64,000 nt of DNA from Methylobacterium frigidaeris (GTDB lineage: Bacteria; Pseudomonadota; Alphaproteobacteria; Rhizobiales; Beijerinckiaceae), in the NCBI RefSeq assembly GCF_022179185.1, contig NZ_BPQJ01000024.1:44074-108073 (forward strand). The letters run 5' to 3'. Below, one piece after another: positions 25,674-33,898 of this stretch. Each line of letters opens with the position of its first letter. Positions within the stretch are counted from its first letter, which is position 1. The position numbers and the translations under genes are program-made. The notes beneath the pieces were generated by a model, which did not search any database, had not been told where the DNA came from, and saw nothing but the letters and a program-made list of their open reading frames with translations.

Positions 25674-26569
25674 CAATTCTTCTCCAAGTCGTTTTCCGAC
25701 GACACCACGCTGTCGCGGCCGCGAACCGTCATATCGGCCATGATCGACCAGTCCTTTTCCCCGAGGCCCGCCGAGACAGCTCTGCTGAGCCCTTCGCGGA
25801 CAGCGTCAAGCATCGGGAGCGTGCGTCCGATCTCGTTGCCGGCCTCAGTCGCCAGGCGCATGTCCTTGAGGGCGAGCTTGGCTTTGAAACCCGGCTCGAA
25901 TGATCGTTCCGTGATCTGCGCGCTGTAGCTCTCATAGGCGCGGCCGGAGAACAGGGTGCCCAGGATCAGTTCAAAGAAATCCGCACGGTTGAGGCCGACG
26001 CTCTCGGTCAGCACGACACCTTCAGCCATGGCTTCTATAGCCATGGCGATCATCATGTTGCAGGCGAGCTTTGCCGCATTCGCCCGAGCGGGATTCTCGC
26101 CCAACCTCCAGACCTTTTTGCTGAGCGGGGCGAGCAGCGGTTCAATCGCGGCAACGGCATCGGACTTCCCGGCCGCCAGGATGTTAAGCTGGCCACTCGC
26201 CGCCACGTTCGGTCGACCGAGGACTGGTGCGGACACGTAGCCAATGCCCGCCTCTTCGTGCAGGAGCTCCAGTTCCCGTGCGAAAGCGATCGAGATCGTC
26301 GATGTGACGACATGGGTCAGCCCTGGACGCGCGTTCGCCAGCAAGCCGGCATCAAGGATCACCTCCCGAATGGCCGGGTCGTCGGACAGCATCGTGAACA
26401 CTGCGTCAGCCTTGAATGCATCTGCCGCGTGTTCGACCAGCGTTACCCCGGGAATGCTGTCCTGGGCGACCATGCTCCGGTTCCAGGCCCGCACGTCGTG
26501 GCCTGCCTTCACCAGGTTTAGGGCCATTGCTGAGCCCATACTGCCGAGACCGATGAATCCGACCTGCAT
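25673..26569 (-). CDS. NAD(P)-dependent 3-hydroxyisobutyrate dehydrogenase-family oxidoreductase
   Basis: A 298-residue beta-hydroxyacid dehydrogenase. It has the GLGSMG Rossmann motif at 7-12 and Lys167 in ARANAAKLACNMM, the family catalytic lysine region. Length and layout match 3-hydroxyisobutyrate dehydrogenases, tartronate semialdehyde reductases and imine reductases. The substrate is not evident. It is the first gene of the minus-strand operon and is divergently oriented to the LysR gene starting at 26738, which is the obvious candidate regulator. Confidence 0.88.
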   Translation of the reverse strand: MQVGFIGLGSMGSAMALNLVKAGHDVRAWNRSMVAQDSIPGVTLVEHAADAFKADAVFTMLSDDPAIREVILDAGLLANARPGLTHVVTSTISIAFARELELLHEEAGIGYVSAPVLGRPNVAASGQLNILAAGKSDAVAAIEPLLAPLSKKVWRLGENPARANAAKLACNMMIAMAIEAMAEGVVLTESVGLNRADFFELILGTLFSGRAYESYSAQITERSFEPGFKAKLALKDMRLATEAGNEIGRTLPMLDAVREGLSRAVSAGLGEKDWSIMADMTVRGRDSVVSSENDLEKN

Positions 26570-26663
26570 GGTCTATCTCCTGTTGTTCTGATGGGAATCC
26601 AAGCGGTCGCCCTCTTGGGTTGGACGAACCCGCAGAACAACGCTTCCCCAGGCGATGGCGGGA

Positions 26664-26679
26664 ATCTAGGCGCTTAGAT
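26664..26679. promoter_or_regulatory. Candidate LysR operator between divergent genes
   Basis: The 16-base imperfect palindrome ATCTAGGCGCTTAGAT lies in the 168-base divergent region between the HIBADH-type gene and the LysR gene. LysR-type regulators commonly bind such dyads upstream of their own gene and of the divergent operon. No promoter hexamers are clear. Confidence 0.4.
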
Positions 26680-26737
26680 TTGTACCGAAACTGACATGGA
26701 TGTACTCTCGGCGTTCAGTTTTGTGTGGGTGGTCGCG

Positions 26738-27598
26738 ATGGAATGGAGTGACGTCAGAATTTTTCTCGCTATCGCGCGATCCGGCACGCTCGGCGGCGCC
26801 GCGCGTTCTCTTCACACAAGCCATCCGACCGTTGGCAGGCGCCTTCGCGCACTTGAGCAGGCGATCGGTCACACGCTCTTCCAGCGCACGGCGGACGGGC
26901 TTGTTCTGACCGACGAGGGCCATGGGATCATCGCGCTGGCCGAGCAAATGGAAGAAGGCGCGCTGGCCATGCAGCGCCGGCTTGCGGGGCAGGAGCAGAA
27001 TCTCAAAGGCAGTCTGCGTATTTCGTCAGCCGACTGGTTTGGGGCCTATGTCCTCCCTCCTATTCTGGCGGATTTCTCGAAAGCCTACCCCAATGTCGAC
27101 GTCGAGATCCTGACCGGTACGCGCCTGTTCAACCTTGCCCAACGGGAGGCCGACGTCGCTTTTCGTATCGTTCCGTTCAACACCGCCGACGTCGTGCAGC
27201 GGCGGCTGTTCAGGCTCGAATACGGCGTCTACATCGCCGAGGAGGCGGCCGATCCCAAATATGGCGACGGGACCGGTTTCCGGCTGATCACGCATGACAC
27301 ATCCACGGGCCACTTCCCTGACATCGCGTGGCTCATCGAGAGTTTCCCCAACGCGAGACCGGTCCTGCGATCGAACAACCGCAACGTCCAGGGACGCATG
27401 TGCAGGCAGGGCGTCGGCATCGCTGTCCTGCCCCGCGTGGTCGGCAATCAGATCCCGGGTATCCGCAACCTGGACATGCCGACGCCGCCGCCGGCGCGAG
27501 ACATCTGGATGGGATATCACCGGGACCTACGGCGTCTTCAGCGTCTCCGCGCGTTCATCTCGACCGTATCGGACCATCTCGTGAACGCGACCGCATGA
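26738..27598 (+). CDS. LysR-family transcriptional regulator
   Basis: A 286-residue LysR protein. The N-terminal winged helix-turn-helix begins WSDVRIFLAIARSGTLGGAA and continues SHPTVGRRLRALEQ; a LysR substrate-binding domain follows (about 90-285). I chose ATG 26738 over a more upstream in-frame ATG because MEWSDVRIF is the usual LysR start. It is transcribed away from the dehydrogenase/hydrolase operon and probably regulates it through the shared intergenic region. The effector is unknown. Confidence 0.92.
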   Translation: MEWSDVRIFLAIARSGTLGGAARSLHTSHPTVGRRLRALEQAIGHTLFQRTADGLVLTDEGHGIIALAEQMEEGALAMQRRLAGQEQNLKGSLRISSADWFGAYVLPPILADFSKAYPNVDVEILTGTRLFNLAQREADVAFRIVPFNTADVVQRRLFRLEYGVYIAEEAADPKYGDGTGFRLITHDTSTGHFPDIAWLIESFPNARPVLRSNNRNVQGRMCRQGVGIAVLPRVVGNQIPGIRNLDMPTPPPARDIWMGYHRDLRRLQRLRAFISTVSDHLVNATA

Positions 27599-27921
27599 TG
27601 CCGGCATCGGTGTGCGCCATCACGTCGGGGTCACCGGCCGGCCACCGGAATGGCGGATGGATGCTGTCTCCGGGTTACAGAACGACGTCAGGCGACGGAC
27701 GACGAAGCGGTCCACAGCTCACAAGGTCCGCGTCGCCGCGCGCATCCCAGAACGGACAGGCAGCCACCCCAACGCGGTCATTCCGCTTCACAGGTCGGTT
27801 GTCAGGAAAACGACCGGACATCGTTGGCGAATTCCGGGGCGGGCGTGAGGGTGTCGGCTGGCGGTCCCGCTCGGAAATCGCCTCCATCGGGGTTGTGGGA
27901 GGCCGCCGGCGCCGCGCAGGA
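27599..27921. other. Intergenic region, no recognised gene
   Basis: About 320 bases between the ends of the LysR gene and the convergent membrane-protein gene. Short frames on both strands show no domain, no good ribosome-binding site and no strong hairpin with a T-tract that I could identify. Confidence 0.4.
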
Positions 27922-28500
27922 TCATGCGGTCCGTTGCGTCGCTCCCTTCCGTGCCTGCGCAACGGTCAACCATACGGCCGAGACCAGGAAGTAGAAGGCG
28001 CCGAACGCCGCGTAGGGTGCGACGTCCGTGATCCCGGGCGTCGCGGCACCATTCGCCTTGACGATGAAGTGGGTGCCCGCGAGGGCCGATTGGGCTCCGC
28101 TCAGCGCCATCGCCCATTGGGCACCGGCCTGCCAGCGCCGCACGCCGGTCGCAAGCTGCAGCAGGCCGGAGAGGATGGCCCAGACCCCGAACACCGCCAG
28201 CACCGCGTGCAGGCCGGATCCGAGCGCGACCGCCACCCCGATGGTGACGACGGTGCTGGCAGCCGCGTTGAGGGCTTGGCTGGGATTGGCGGCCAAGCCG
28301 CCGCTGCGCCGCGCGTCGACGACGTTGGCGACGGCGTCCCAGGCGGGATAGGCGACCAGGAGCGCCGCCGCGGCCGGCGGCACGGCCTTGCCGATGGTGA
28401 AGGCGGCCGCGACCCAGCCGACTGACACCCCGGCACGGAGGAAGTAATAGGATCTCAGCCAGCGCGAAGTGTCACGGCCAGGCTGTTGGATGGTCGTCAT
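27922..28500 (-). CDS. Small multi-pass membrane protein (192 aa, DUF308-like)
   Basis: The start chosen is ATG 28500 (MTTIQQPGRD); an upstream in-frame start would add 17 residues of unlikely composition. Five or six hydrophobic helices are visible, for example VGWVAAAFTIGKA, ALLVAYPAWDAVANVV, VVTIGVAVALG, AVFGVWAILSGLLQLATGV and AYAAFG-type segments near the C-terminus. The GVWAILSGLLQL-type helix recalls DUF308/HdeD-like membrane proteins. The role is unknown. It is divergent from the AraC regulator gene starting near 28655, which may control it. Confidence 0.7.
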   Translation of the reverse strand: MTTIQQPGRDTSRWLRSYYFLRAGVSVGWVAAAFTIGKAVPPAAAALLVAYPAWDAVANVVDARRSGGLAANPSQALNAAASTVVTIGVAVALGSGLHAVLAVFGVWAILSGLLQLATGVRRWQAGAQWAMALSGAQSALAGTHFIVKANGAATPGITDVAPYAAFGAFYFLVSAVWLTVAQARKGATQRTA

Positions 28501-28654
28501 CGGCGTTCCCTTCGGGTGCGCGGCGCGGCAGAGGATCGGGGCGACGGGCAATCACGCGGCGGACGCGGCGACTCAAACGCCGGGCTTCGTGACAGCGGCG
28601 TCTTTTCAGAGAGATACGCGTCGCTTCGGAAGGAGCATTTACGATCGGACGCCG

Positions 28655-29647
28655 ATGGCACCCATGACCGGATCACTGGAAAACTTGACCGTTCTTCCGG
28701 ACGGTGGACCGGGCATGGTCTCCGGCGACCTGCTCTCGCACGTGCTGGCGCAGATCCGGCTGACCGGGGACCATGTCCGGTCACACGACGTCGCGCGGTC
28801 GACGGGCTTGGACCTGGAAGCCGGGGCCGCCTATGTCCTGGTGGTCGCCGACGGCTCGCTCGACGCCGAGGACGACAGCGGGGAGCGCATCGTGATCGAC
28901 ACGGGCGATCTCGTTCTTCTGCCCCGCGGGCTCGGAGGAGCCAGGCTGGTGGCGTCCGCCTCGCACGCATCGGTGATCGCCTGCCGGTTCTGGTTCGATC
29001 CCCACAGCCTTCGTGGCATGATCTCGGCACTGCCCGGGCGCATCCACATCCGGCGCGCCGAAGGAGCCGGGTGGCTCGACGGCATCGTCCCCTTCCTGAT
29101 GGTCGAGGTGACCGACGACGAGCCCGGCGCTGCCCTGATGATCTCACGGATCATCGATGTCATCGTCATTCGCACCCTGCGGACCTGGGTGCAGCGTGGG
29201 CACACCACCGGATGGCTGGGAGGGCTGTCCGACGCCCGCATCGCCCGAGCGCTGAAGGTCATGCACGAGCGACCGCTGCCACGCTGGGGCGTCGAGGCCC
29301 TGGCCGACGCGGCCGGCATGTCCCGTTCGAGCTTCTGCGAGCGGTTCACCGCTCTCGTCGGACGCTCGCCCCTGCGCTACCAGAACGAGTGGCGGCTCAC
29401 GCTTGCCCGGGACATGCTGCTCGCCCGCGAGGCCCGCGTCGGCGAGGTCGCGCTCCGCGTCGGCTATGAGTCCGAAGCCGCGTTCAGCCGTGCTTACAAG
29501 GCGATGTTCGGCCATTCACCGAGGGACGAGCCGTCAGCACCGCCGAGCGAGAAGTTGTATCCGGGCCGCAGCCGAGCCGGCCCGCGCCTGGACGGCGGTG
29601 CCTCAACGGGGGGAGGCGTCAGCCCTGACCCGCGCAGGCGAGGTTGA
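28655..29647 (+). CDS. AraC-family transcriptional regulator with cupin domain
   Basis: A 330-residue regulator. The N-terminal cupin-type sensor (about 10-175) contains GLDLEAGAAYVLVVADG and IDTGDLVLLPRG, typical of the AraC cupin_6 group. The C-terminal double helix-turn-helix (about 205-295) reads WGVEALADAAGMSRSSFCER and GEVALRVGYESEAAFSRAYK. The frame is open further upstream to 28469, but ATG 28655 (or ATG 28664) best fits family starts. The C-terminal tail overlaps the convergent LysR gene by 29 bases. Such regulators often respond to small organic or oxidative signals; the divergent membrane protein gene is a plausible target. Confidence 0.85.
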   Translation: MAPMTGSLENLTVLPDGGPGMVSGDLLSHVLAQIRLTGDHVRSHDVARSTGLDLEAGAAYVLVVADGSLDAEDDSGERIVIDTGDLVLLPRGLGGARLVASASHASVIACRFWFDPHSLRGMISALPGRIHIRRAEGAGWLDGIVPFLMVEVTDDEPGAALMISRIIDVIVIRTLRTWVQRGHTTGWLGGLSDARIARALKVMHERPLPRWGVEALADAAGMSRSSFCERFTALVGRSPLRYQNEWRLTLARDMLLAREARVGEVALRVGYESEAAFSRAYKAMFGHSPRDEPSAPPSEKLYPGRSRAGPRLDGGASTGGGVSPDPRRRG

Positions 29648-30524
29648 CGAACTCGCGGAATGTCCTGGCGGCAGGGGTGAGTGCCGTACCGGCCCGCCAG
29701 GCGAGACCGACATCCATGGTCGGGATCTCGTCCTCGATCTGGCGCCGCTCCAGGCGCTGGCCCTCCAGCGACCAGGGCCGGTAGACGAGGTCGGAGAGGA
29801 TCGTGACCCCCATGCCCGCCGCCACCATGCTGCGCACCGACTCGACGGAGGACGTCTTGAAGATCACCTCGGGGCGGAAGGGGGTCAGTGCCCAGTAACG
29901 CCCGGCGGTATGGCCGGCCTCGTCGACGGTGAGCATGATGTAGGGGTGGCGGGCGACGTCGCTCAGGCCCACCCGGCCTTGGCGCAGGAGCGGATGCTCG
30001 GCGGGCAGCCACAGTCGGCGCCGCGAGCGGATCAGGGTCTCGGCGGCGAGCGCGTCGCGCGCCTGGAGGTTCGAGACCAGCATGACCGCGATGTCGAGGG
30101 CGCCGTCGAGGAGCGCCTGCTCGATCACGTCGCGCGGCGCCTCGAACAGGTTCAGCGTCACGCCCGGGAAGCTGGCGGCGAAGCGGGCGTGGTGGCGCGG
30201 CAGGAAGTAGCCCGCCACCGTGTAGGTCACCCCGACCCGGACCGTGCCGGTGACGGCGGCGCCCACCGCCCGCGGCTCGCGCACCGCCTCGGCAACCGCC
30301 GCCATGATGTTGCGGCCGTGGAGCAGGAAGCGGTTGCCCTCCCGCGTCAGCGCGACGCCGGCCGCATGGCGCTCGAACAGGCGCACGCCGAGAGCCGCCT
30401 CGAGCTGCTGCACCGCCGCTGTCACGGCGGATTGCGACACGTTCAGCTCCACCGCGGCCTGCGAGATGCGGCCGGATTCCGCCGCCGCGATGAAGTAGCG
30501 GATCTGCTTGAGCGAGATCGACAT
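29619..30524 (-). CDS. LysR-family regulator divergent from the pxp genes
   Basis: A 301-residue LysR protein: SLKQIRYFIAAAESGRISQA and LNVSQSAVTAAVQQLEAALG in the DNA-binding domain, and a substrate-binding domain from about 90. It is divergent from pxpA and is probably its regulator. An inverted repeat, ATCGGA at 30551 and TCCGAT ending at 30587, lies in the 122-base intergenic region. Its 3' end overlaps the convergent AraC gene by 29 bases. Confidence 0.92.
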   Translation of the reverse strand: MSISLKQIRYFIAAAESGRISQAAVELNVSQSAVTAAVQQLEAALGVRLFERHAAGVALTREGNRFLLHGRNIMAAVAEAVREPRAVGAAVTGTVRVGVTYTVAGYFLPRHHARFAASFPGVTLNLFEAPRDVIEQALLDGALDIAVMLVSNLQARDALAAETLIRSRRRLWLPAEHPLLRQGRVGLSDVARHPYIMLTVDEAGHTAGRYWALTPFRPEVIFKTSSVESVRSMVAAGMGVTILSDLVYRPWSLEGQRLERRQIEDEIPTMDVGLAWRAGTALTPAARTFREFVNLACAGQG

Positions 30525-30550
30525 GCCGGACCCCCAACACGGCGACAGGT

Positions 30551-30587
30551 ATCGGATTTTTCGAAAGCCGGCACGCAGATTTCCGAT
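30551..30587. promoter_or_regulatory. Inverted repeat, candidate operator of the divergent LysR regulator
   Basis: ATCGGA at 30551-30556 and its complement TCCGAT at 30582-30587 flank 25 bases and sit between the divergent LysR and pxpA genes. Position and symmetry fit a regulator-binding site; there is no direct evidence. Confidence 0.35.
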
Positions 30588-30646
30588 TTTACAATGGTGT
30601 GAACGCTTGCAACTCTCCGGTCCGCGATCCAGCCGGAGACAACCCG

Positions 30647-31381
30647 ATGGTCTCGATCAACTGCGACATGGGCGAGGGCTTCGGCATCTGGCGCCTCGGC
30701 GACGACGCCGCCCTGATACCCCACATCCACATCGCCAACGTCGCCTGCGGCTTCCACGGCTCCGACTTCAACCACATGCGGGCGACGGTGCGGCTGGCCA
30801 AGGCGCACGGCGTCCTGGTCGGCGCGCATCCCTCGCTGCCCGACCTTCAGGGCTTCGGCCGGCGCGAGATGAAGATCGGCCGCGAGGAGCTGGCGAACTG
30901 CCTGATCTACCAGATCGGCGCGCTCAAGGGCTTCCTCGACGCCGAGGGCATGATCCTCAACCACATCAAGCCGCACGGCTCGCTCTACGGCATGGCGGCA
31001 CGCCAGCCCGACATCGCCGAGGCGATCTGCGACGCCGCCGACATCTTCCGGGTGCCGATCCTCGGGATGCGCGGCACGCTGCACGAGAGCGTCTATCCCG
31101 CGCGAGGCCACACCATGGTGGCGGAGTTCTACGCCGACCTCGACTACGCCGACGACGGCAGCCTGATCATCACCCGCGAGCACCCGCCGGTCGAGGCCGA
31201 GGCCGGCACCGCCCGTTGCTTGCGTGCGCTTCGCGAGGGGGTGGTGGCGACGGTGGGCGGGCGCGACGTGCCGGTCGGCCATGAGAGCATCTGCATCCAT
31301 TCCGACACGCCGGGGGCGGCCGACCTCGCCCGCACCCTGCGCCAGGCCCTCCGCCGGGAGGGGCTGGAGCACGCCGCCTGA
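30647..31381 (+). CDS. pxpA: 5-oxoprolinase subunit PxpA (LamB/YcsF family)
   Basis: A 244-residue LamB/YcsF protein beginning VSINCDMGEGFGIW, with HIANVACGFHGSDF and NHIKPHGSLYG, which hold the family's metal-binding and catalytic residues. With PxpB and PxpC it forms the ATP-dependent prokaryotic 5-oxoprolinase, which opens 5-oxoproline to glutamate. ATG 30647 follows a GGAG site and gives the standard N-terminus; a GTG at 30599 would add 16 atypical residues. It is first in a set that also contains a biotin carrier and a biotin carboxylase, so the substrate here may be another lactam or cyclic amide. Confidence 0.92.
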   Translation: MVSINCDMGEGFGIWRLGDDAALIPHIHIANVACGFHGSDFNHMRATVRLAKAHGVLVGAHPSLPDLQGFGRREMKIGREELANCLIYQIGALKGFLDAEGMILNHIKPHGSLYGMAARQPDIAEAICDAADIFRVPILGMRGTLHESVYPARGHTMVAEFYADLDYADDGSLIITREHPPVEAEAGTARCLRALREGVVATVGGRDVPVGHESICIHSDTPGAADLARTLRQALRREGLEHAA

Positions 31382-31406
31382 TCCCTCATCGACGGTAGGA
31401 CCATCC

Positions 31407-31649
31407 ATGGCTCTCAAGACCATCCAGGCCCCGATCCCGGGCACCTTCTACCGCGCGGCCAATCCGGGCGACCCGCCGTTCAAGGCCGAGAACGACCCGG
31501 TCGCGGTCGGCGACACGATCGGGCTGATCGAGGTGATGAAGACCTTCACGCCAGTCGTCGCCGAGGAGGCCGGCACCCTGAAGGTCTTCCACGTCGAGAA
31601 CGAGGACGCGGTCATGGCCGGCCAGCCGCTCTACGACCTAGAGGGCTGA
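31407..31649 (+). CDS. Biotin carboxyl carrier protein (short, AccB-like)
   Basis: An 80-residue biotinyl domain protein. It starts with IQAPIPGTFYRA and has the biotinylation motif EVMK at 42-45 (Lys45 modified), followed by the GTLKVFHVE strand and GQPLYDLE. It lacks the long N-terminal dimerisation part of fatty-acid AccB, so it is a dedicated carrier. It lies between pxpA and a biotin carboxylase gene, pointing to a biotin-dependent carboxylase assembled from BC, BCCP and the PxpB/PxpC carboxyltransferase-like subunits. Confidence 0.92.
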   Translation: MALKTIQAPIPGTFYRAANPGDPPFKAENDPVAVGDTIGLIEVMKTFTPVVAEEAGTLKVFHVENEDAVMAGQPLYDLEG

Positions 31650-31654
31650 GCGCC

Positions 31655-33016
31655 ATGGCGATCCGCCGGATCTTCGTCGCCAACCGGGGCGAGATCGCCC
31701 TTCGCATCATCCGCGCCGCCCGCGAGCTCGGGATCGCCACCGTTCAGGGGGTCAGCGCCGCCGACCGGGAGATGCTCCCCGCTCGCCTCGCCGATGCCGT
31801 CGCGGAGATCGGCCCGGCCCAGGCCGGCAAGTCCTACCTCAACAAGGGTGCGGTCCTGCACGCCGCGATCGAGAGCGGCTGCGACGCGGTCCATCCGGGC
31901 TACGGCTTCCTGTCGGAGAACGCCGACTTCGCCCAGATGGTCGAGGAGGCGGGTCTCACATTCATCGGCCCCCGTCCCGAGACGATCCGCCGGATGGGCG
32001 ACAAGGCCACCGCCCGGTCGATCGCCGCAGAGGCCGGAGTCCCGACAGTGCCGGGCAGCGAGGGCCGGGTCGAGGGGCTGGATGCGGCTCGTGCGGCGGC
32101 GGCCACGATCGGCTTTCCCGTGATGATCAAGGCGGCGGCCGGCGGCGGCGGGCGCGGCATCCGGGTGGCGCGGGACCCGGACGAGCTCGCGACCCTGATC
32201 CCGCAGGCGACCGCCGAGGCCAAGGCCGCGTTCGGCGACGGCGGCCTCTACCTCGAGCGCTTCGTCGCACGCGCCCGCCACGTCGAGGTCCAGGTGCTCG
32301 GCGACGGGCGGGACGCGATCCACCTCTTCGAGCGCGAATGCTCGCTCCAGCGCCGGCGCCAGAAGGTGTGGGAGGAGGCGCCCGCCGCCTGCCTCTCCCC
32401 GGAGGCGAGCGAGGCCCTGTGCGCCTCCGCGGTGCGGCTAGCGAAGACCGTCGGCTATCGCGGCGCCGGTACCCTCGAATACCTGTACGATGCCGAGACC
32501 GGCGCGTTCTTCTTCATCGAGATGAACACGCGCATCCAGGTGGAGCACCCCGTCACCGAGATGATCACCGGCATCGATCTCGTGCGCGAGATGATCCGGA
32601 TCGCCGGGGGCGAGCCCTTGCGCCTGTCGCAAGCCGACGTGCGGCCGCGGGGCCACGCGATCGAGGTCAGGATCAATGCCGAGGACCCGGCCAGCGCCTT
32701 CCGGCCGGCGCCCGGAACCATCACGGCTCTGAGCCTGCCCGGCGGGCCGGGCGTGCGCGTCGATACGATGCTCTATCCCGGCTACGCGGTCCCGCCCTTC
32801 TACGATTCGCTGCTGGCCAAGCTCGTCATCCACGACGAGAGCCGGGAGGCGGCGCTCGCCCGCCTCGGCCGGGCGCTCGGCGAACTCGCCGTCGAGGGCC
32901 TGCCGACCACCGCCGCGCTGCACCGGGCGCTCGTCGCCGATCCGGCCGTGCGGGCGGGCGACGTGCACACCCGCTGGCTCGAAGCCTGGCTCGAATCCCA
33001 TCCGCTCACCCCCTGA
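31655..33016 (+). CDS. Biotin carboxylase subunit (AccC-like)
   Basis: A 453-residue ATP-grasp biotin carboxylase: IRRIFVANRGEIALRIIRAA at the N-terminus, the GGGGRGIR glycine loop (about 165), ERECSLQRRRQK and FIEMNTRIQVEHPVTE with the active-site residues, and the C-terminal domain. It carboxylates the biotin on the upstream carrier with bicarbonate and ATP. Length is standard for AccC. Because it sits inside a pxp operon, it more likely serves the lactam or cyclic-amide enzyme than fatty-acid synthesis. Confidence 0.93.
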   Translation: MAIRRIFVANRGEIALRIIRAARELGIATVQGVSAADREMLPARLADAVAEIGPAQAGKSYLNKGAVLHAAIESGCDAVHPGYGFLSENADFAQMVEEAGLTFIGPRPETIRRMGDKATARSIAAEAGVPTVPGSEGRVEGLDAARAAAATIGFPVMIKAAAGGGGRGIRVARDPDELATLIPQATAEAKAAFGDGGLYLERFVARARHVEVQVLGDGRDAIHLFERECSLQRRRQKVWEEAPAACLSPEASEALCASAVRLAKTVGYRGAGTLEYLYDAETGAFFFIEMNTRIQVEHPVTEMITGIDLVREMIRIAGGEPLRLSQADVRPRGHAIEVRINAEDPASAFRPAPGTITALSLPGGPGVRVDTMLYPGYAVPPFYDSLLAKLVIHDESREAALARLGRALGELAVEGLPTTAALHRALVADPAVRAGDVHTRWLEAWLESHPLTP

Positions 33017-33034
33017 GAAGGAAGCCTCGCGATC

Positions 33035-33898
33035 ATGCGCTACACGTTCGGTGGCGACGAGCACGTCTTCGTCGAGGTCGACGAGGCGATGTCCCTCGAA
33101 GCCTTCTTCCGCAGCCTCTCGATCACCAATGCGGTGCGCGACAGCCGCATCCGCGGCGTCACCGAGATCTGCCCGGCCAATGCCTCGTTCCAGATCAAGT
33201 TCGATCCCGACGTCATCGCTCCCGACGACCTGCTCCGAGAATTGAAGGGCCTGGAGGGCGCGGGATCCGGCGGGGCCGAGCTGAAGACCCGGATCATCGA
33301 GATGCCGGTCTTCTACGACGATCCCTGGACCCGCGAGACCCTGATGCGCTTCCGCGAGCGTCACCAGGACCCGGGCGCGACCGACCTCGAATACACCGCG
33401 CGGATCAATGGCTACCCGGACGTTCCGTCCCTGATCGCCGCCCATGCGGGTTCGCCGTGGTTCGTCTCGATGGTCGGCTTCGTGGCGGGCCTGCCGTTCC
33501 TCACCCAGATGGTCGAGCGCGACAAGCAGATCCAGGCGCCGAAGTATCTCCGCCCCCGCACCGACACGCCGAAACTGACGGTCGGCCATGGCGGCTGCTT
33601 CGGCGCGATCTACTCGGTGCGGGGTGCCGGCGGCTACCAGATGTTCGGCATCACCCCGATGCCGATCTACGATCCGGCGCAAGAAATCAGCTACCTGCGC
33701 GACTTCATGATCCTGTTCCGGCCGGGCGACATCGTGAAGTTCCGGCCGGTCGGGCGGGACGAGTACGACGCCGCAGTGGAGGAGGTCGAGGCCGGACGGT
33801 TCAGCCCGCTGATCCGGGAGGTCGATTTCTCCCTCGCCGCGTTCCAGGCCGATCCTACCGGCACCAACGCCGCGCTCCTGGGGGTGCTCCATGGCTGA
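33035..33898 (+). CDS. pxpB: 5-oxoprolinase subunit PxpB (carboxyltransferase subdomain, KipI-like)
   Basis: A 287-residue AHS1/KipI-family protein with RIIEMPVFYDDPWT, FVSMVGFVAGLPFL and FGITPMPIYDPAQ, typical of the cyclophilin-like C/D half of urea-amidolyase carboxyltransferase domains. It pairs with PxpC. At 287 residues it is longer than the usual PxpB of about 220, with an N-terminal extension (ANASFQIKFDPD region) similar to other members. Its stop lies eight bases inside the start of pxpC, so the two are translationally coupled. Confidence 0.88.
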   Translation: MRYTFGGDEHVFVEVDEAMSLEAFFRSLSITNAVRDSRIRGVTEICPANASFQIKFDPDVIAPDDLLRELKGLEGAGSGGAELKTRIIEMPVFYDDPWTRETLMRFRERHQDPGATDLEYTARINGYPDVPSLIAAHAGSPWFVSMVGFVAGLPFLTQMVERDKQIQAPKYLRPRTDTPKLTVGHGGCFGAIYSVRGAGGYQMFGITPMPIYDPAQEISYLRDFMILFRPGDIVKFRPVGRDEYDAAVEEVEAGRFSPLIREVDFSLAAFQADPTGTNAALLGVLHG

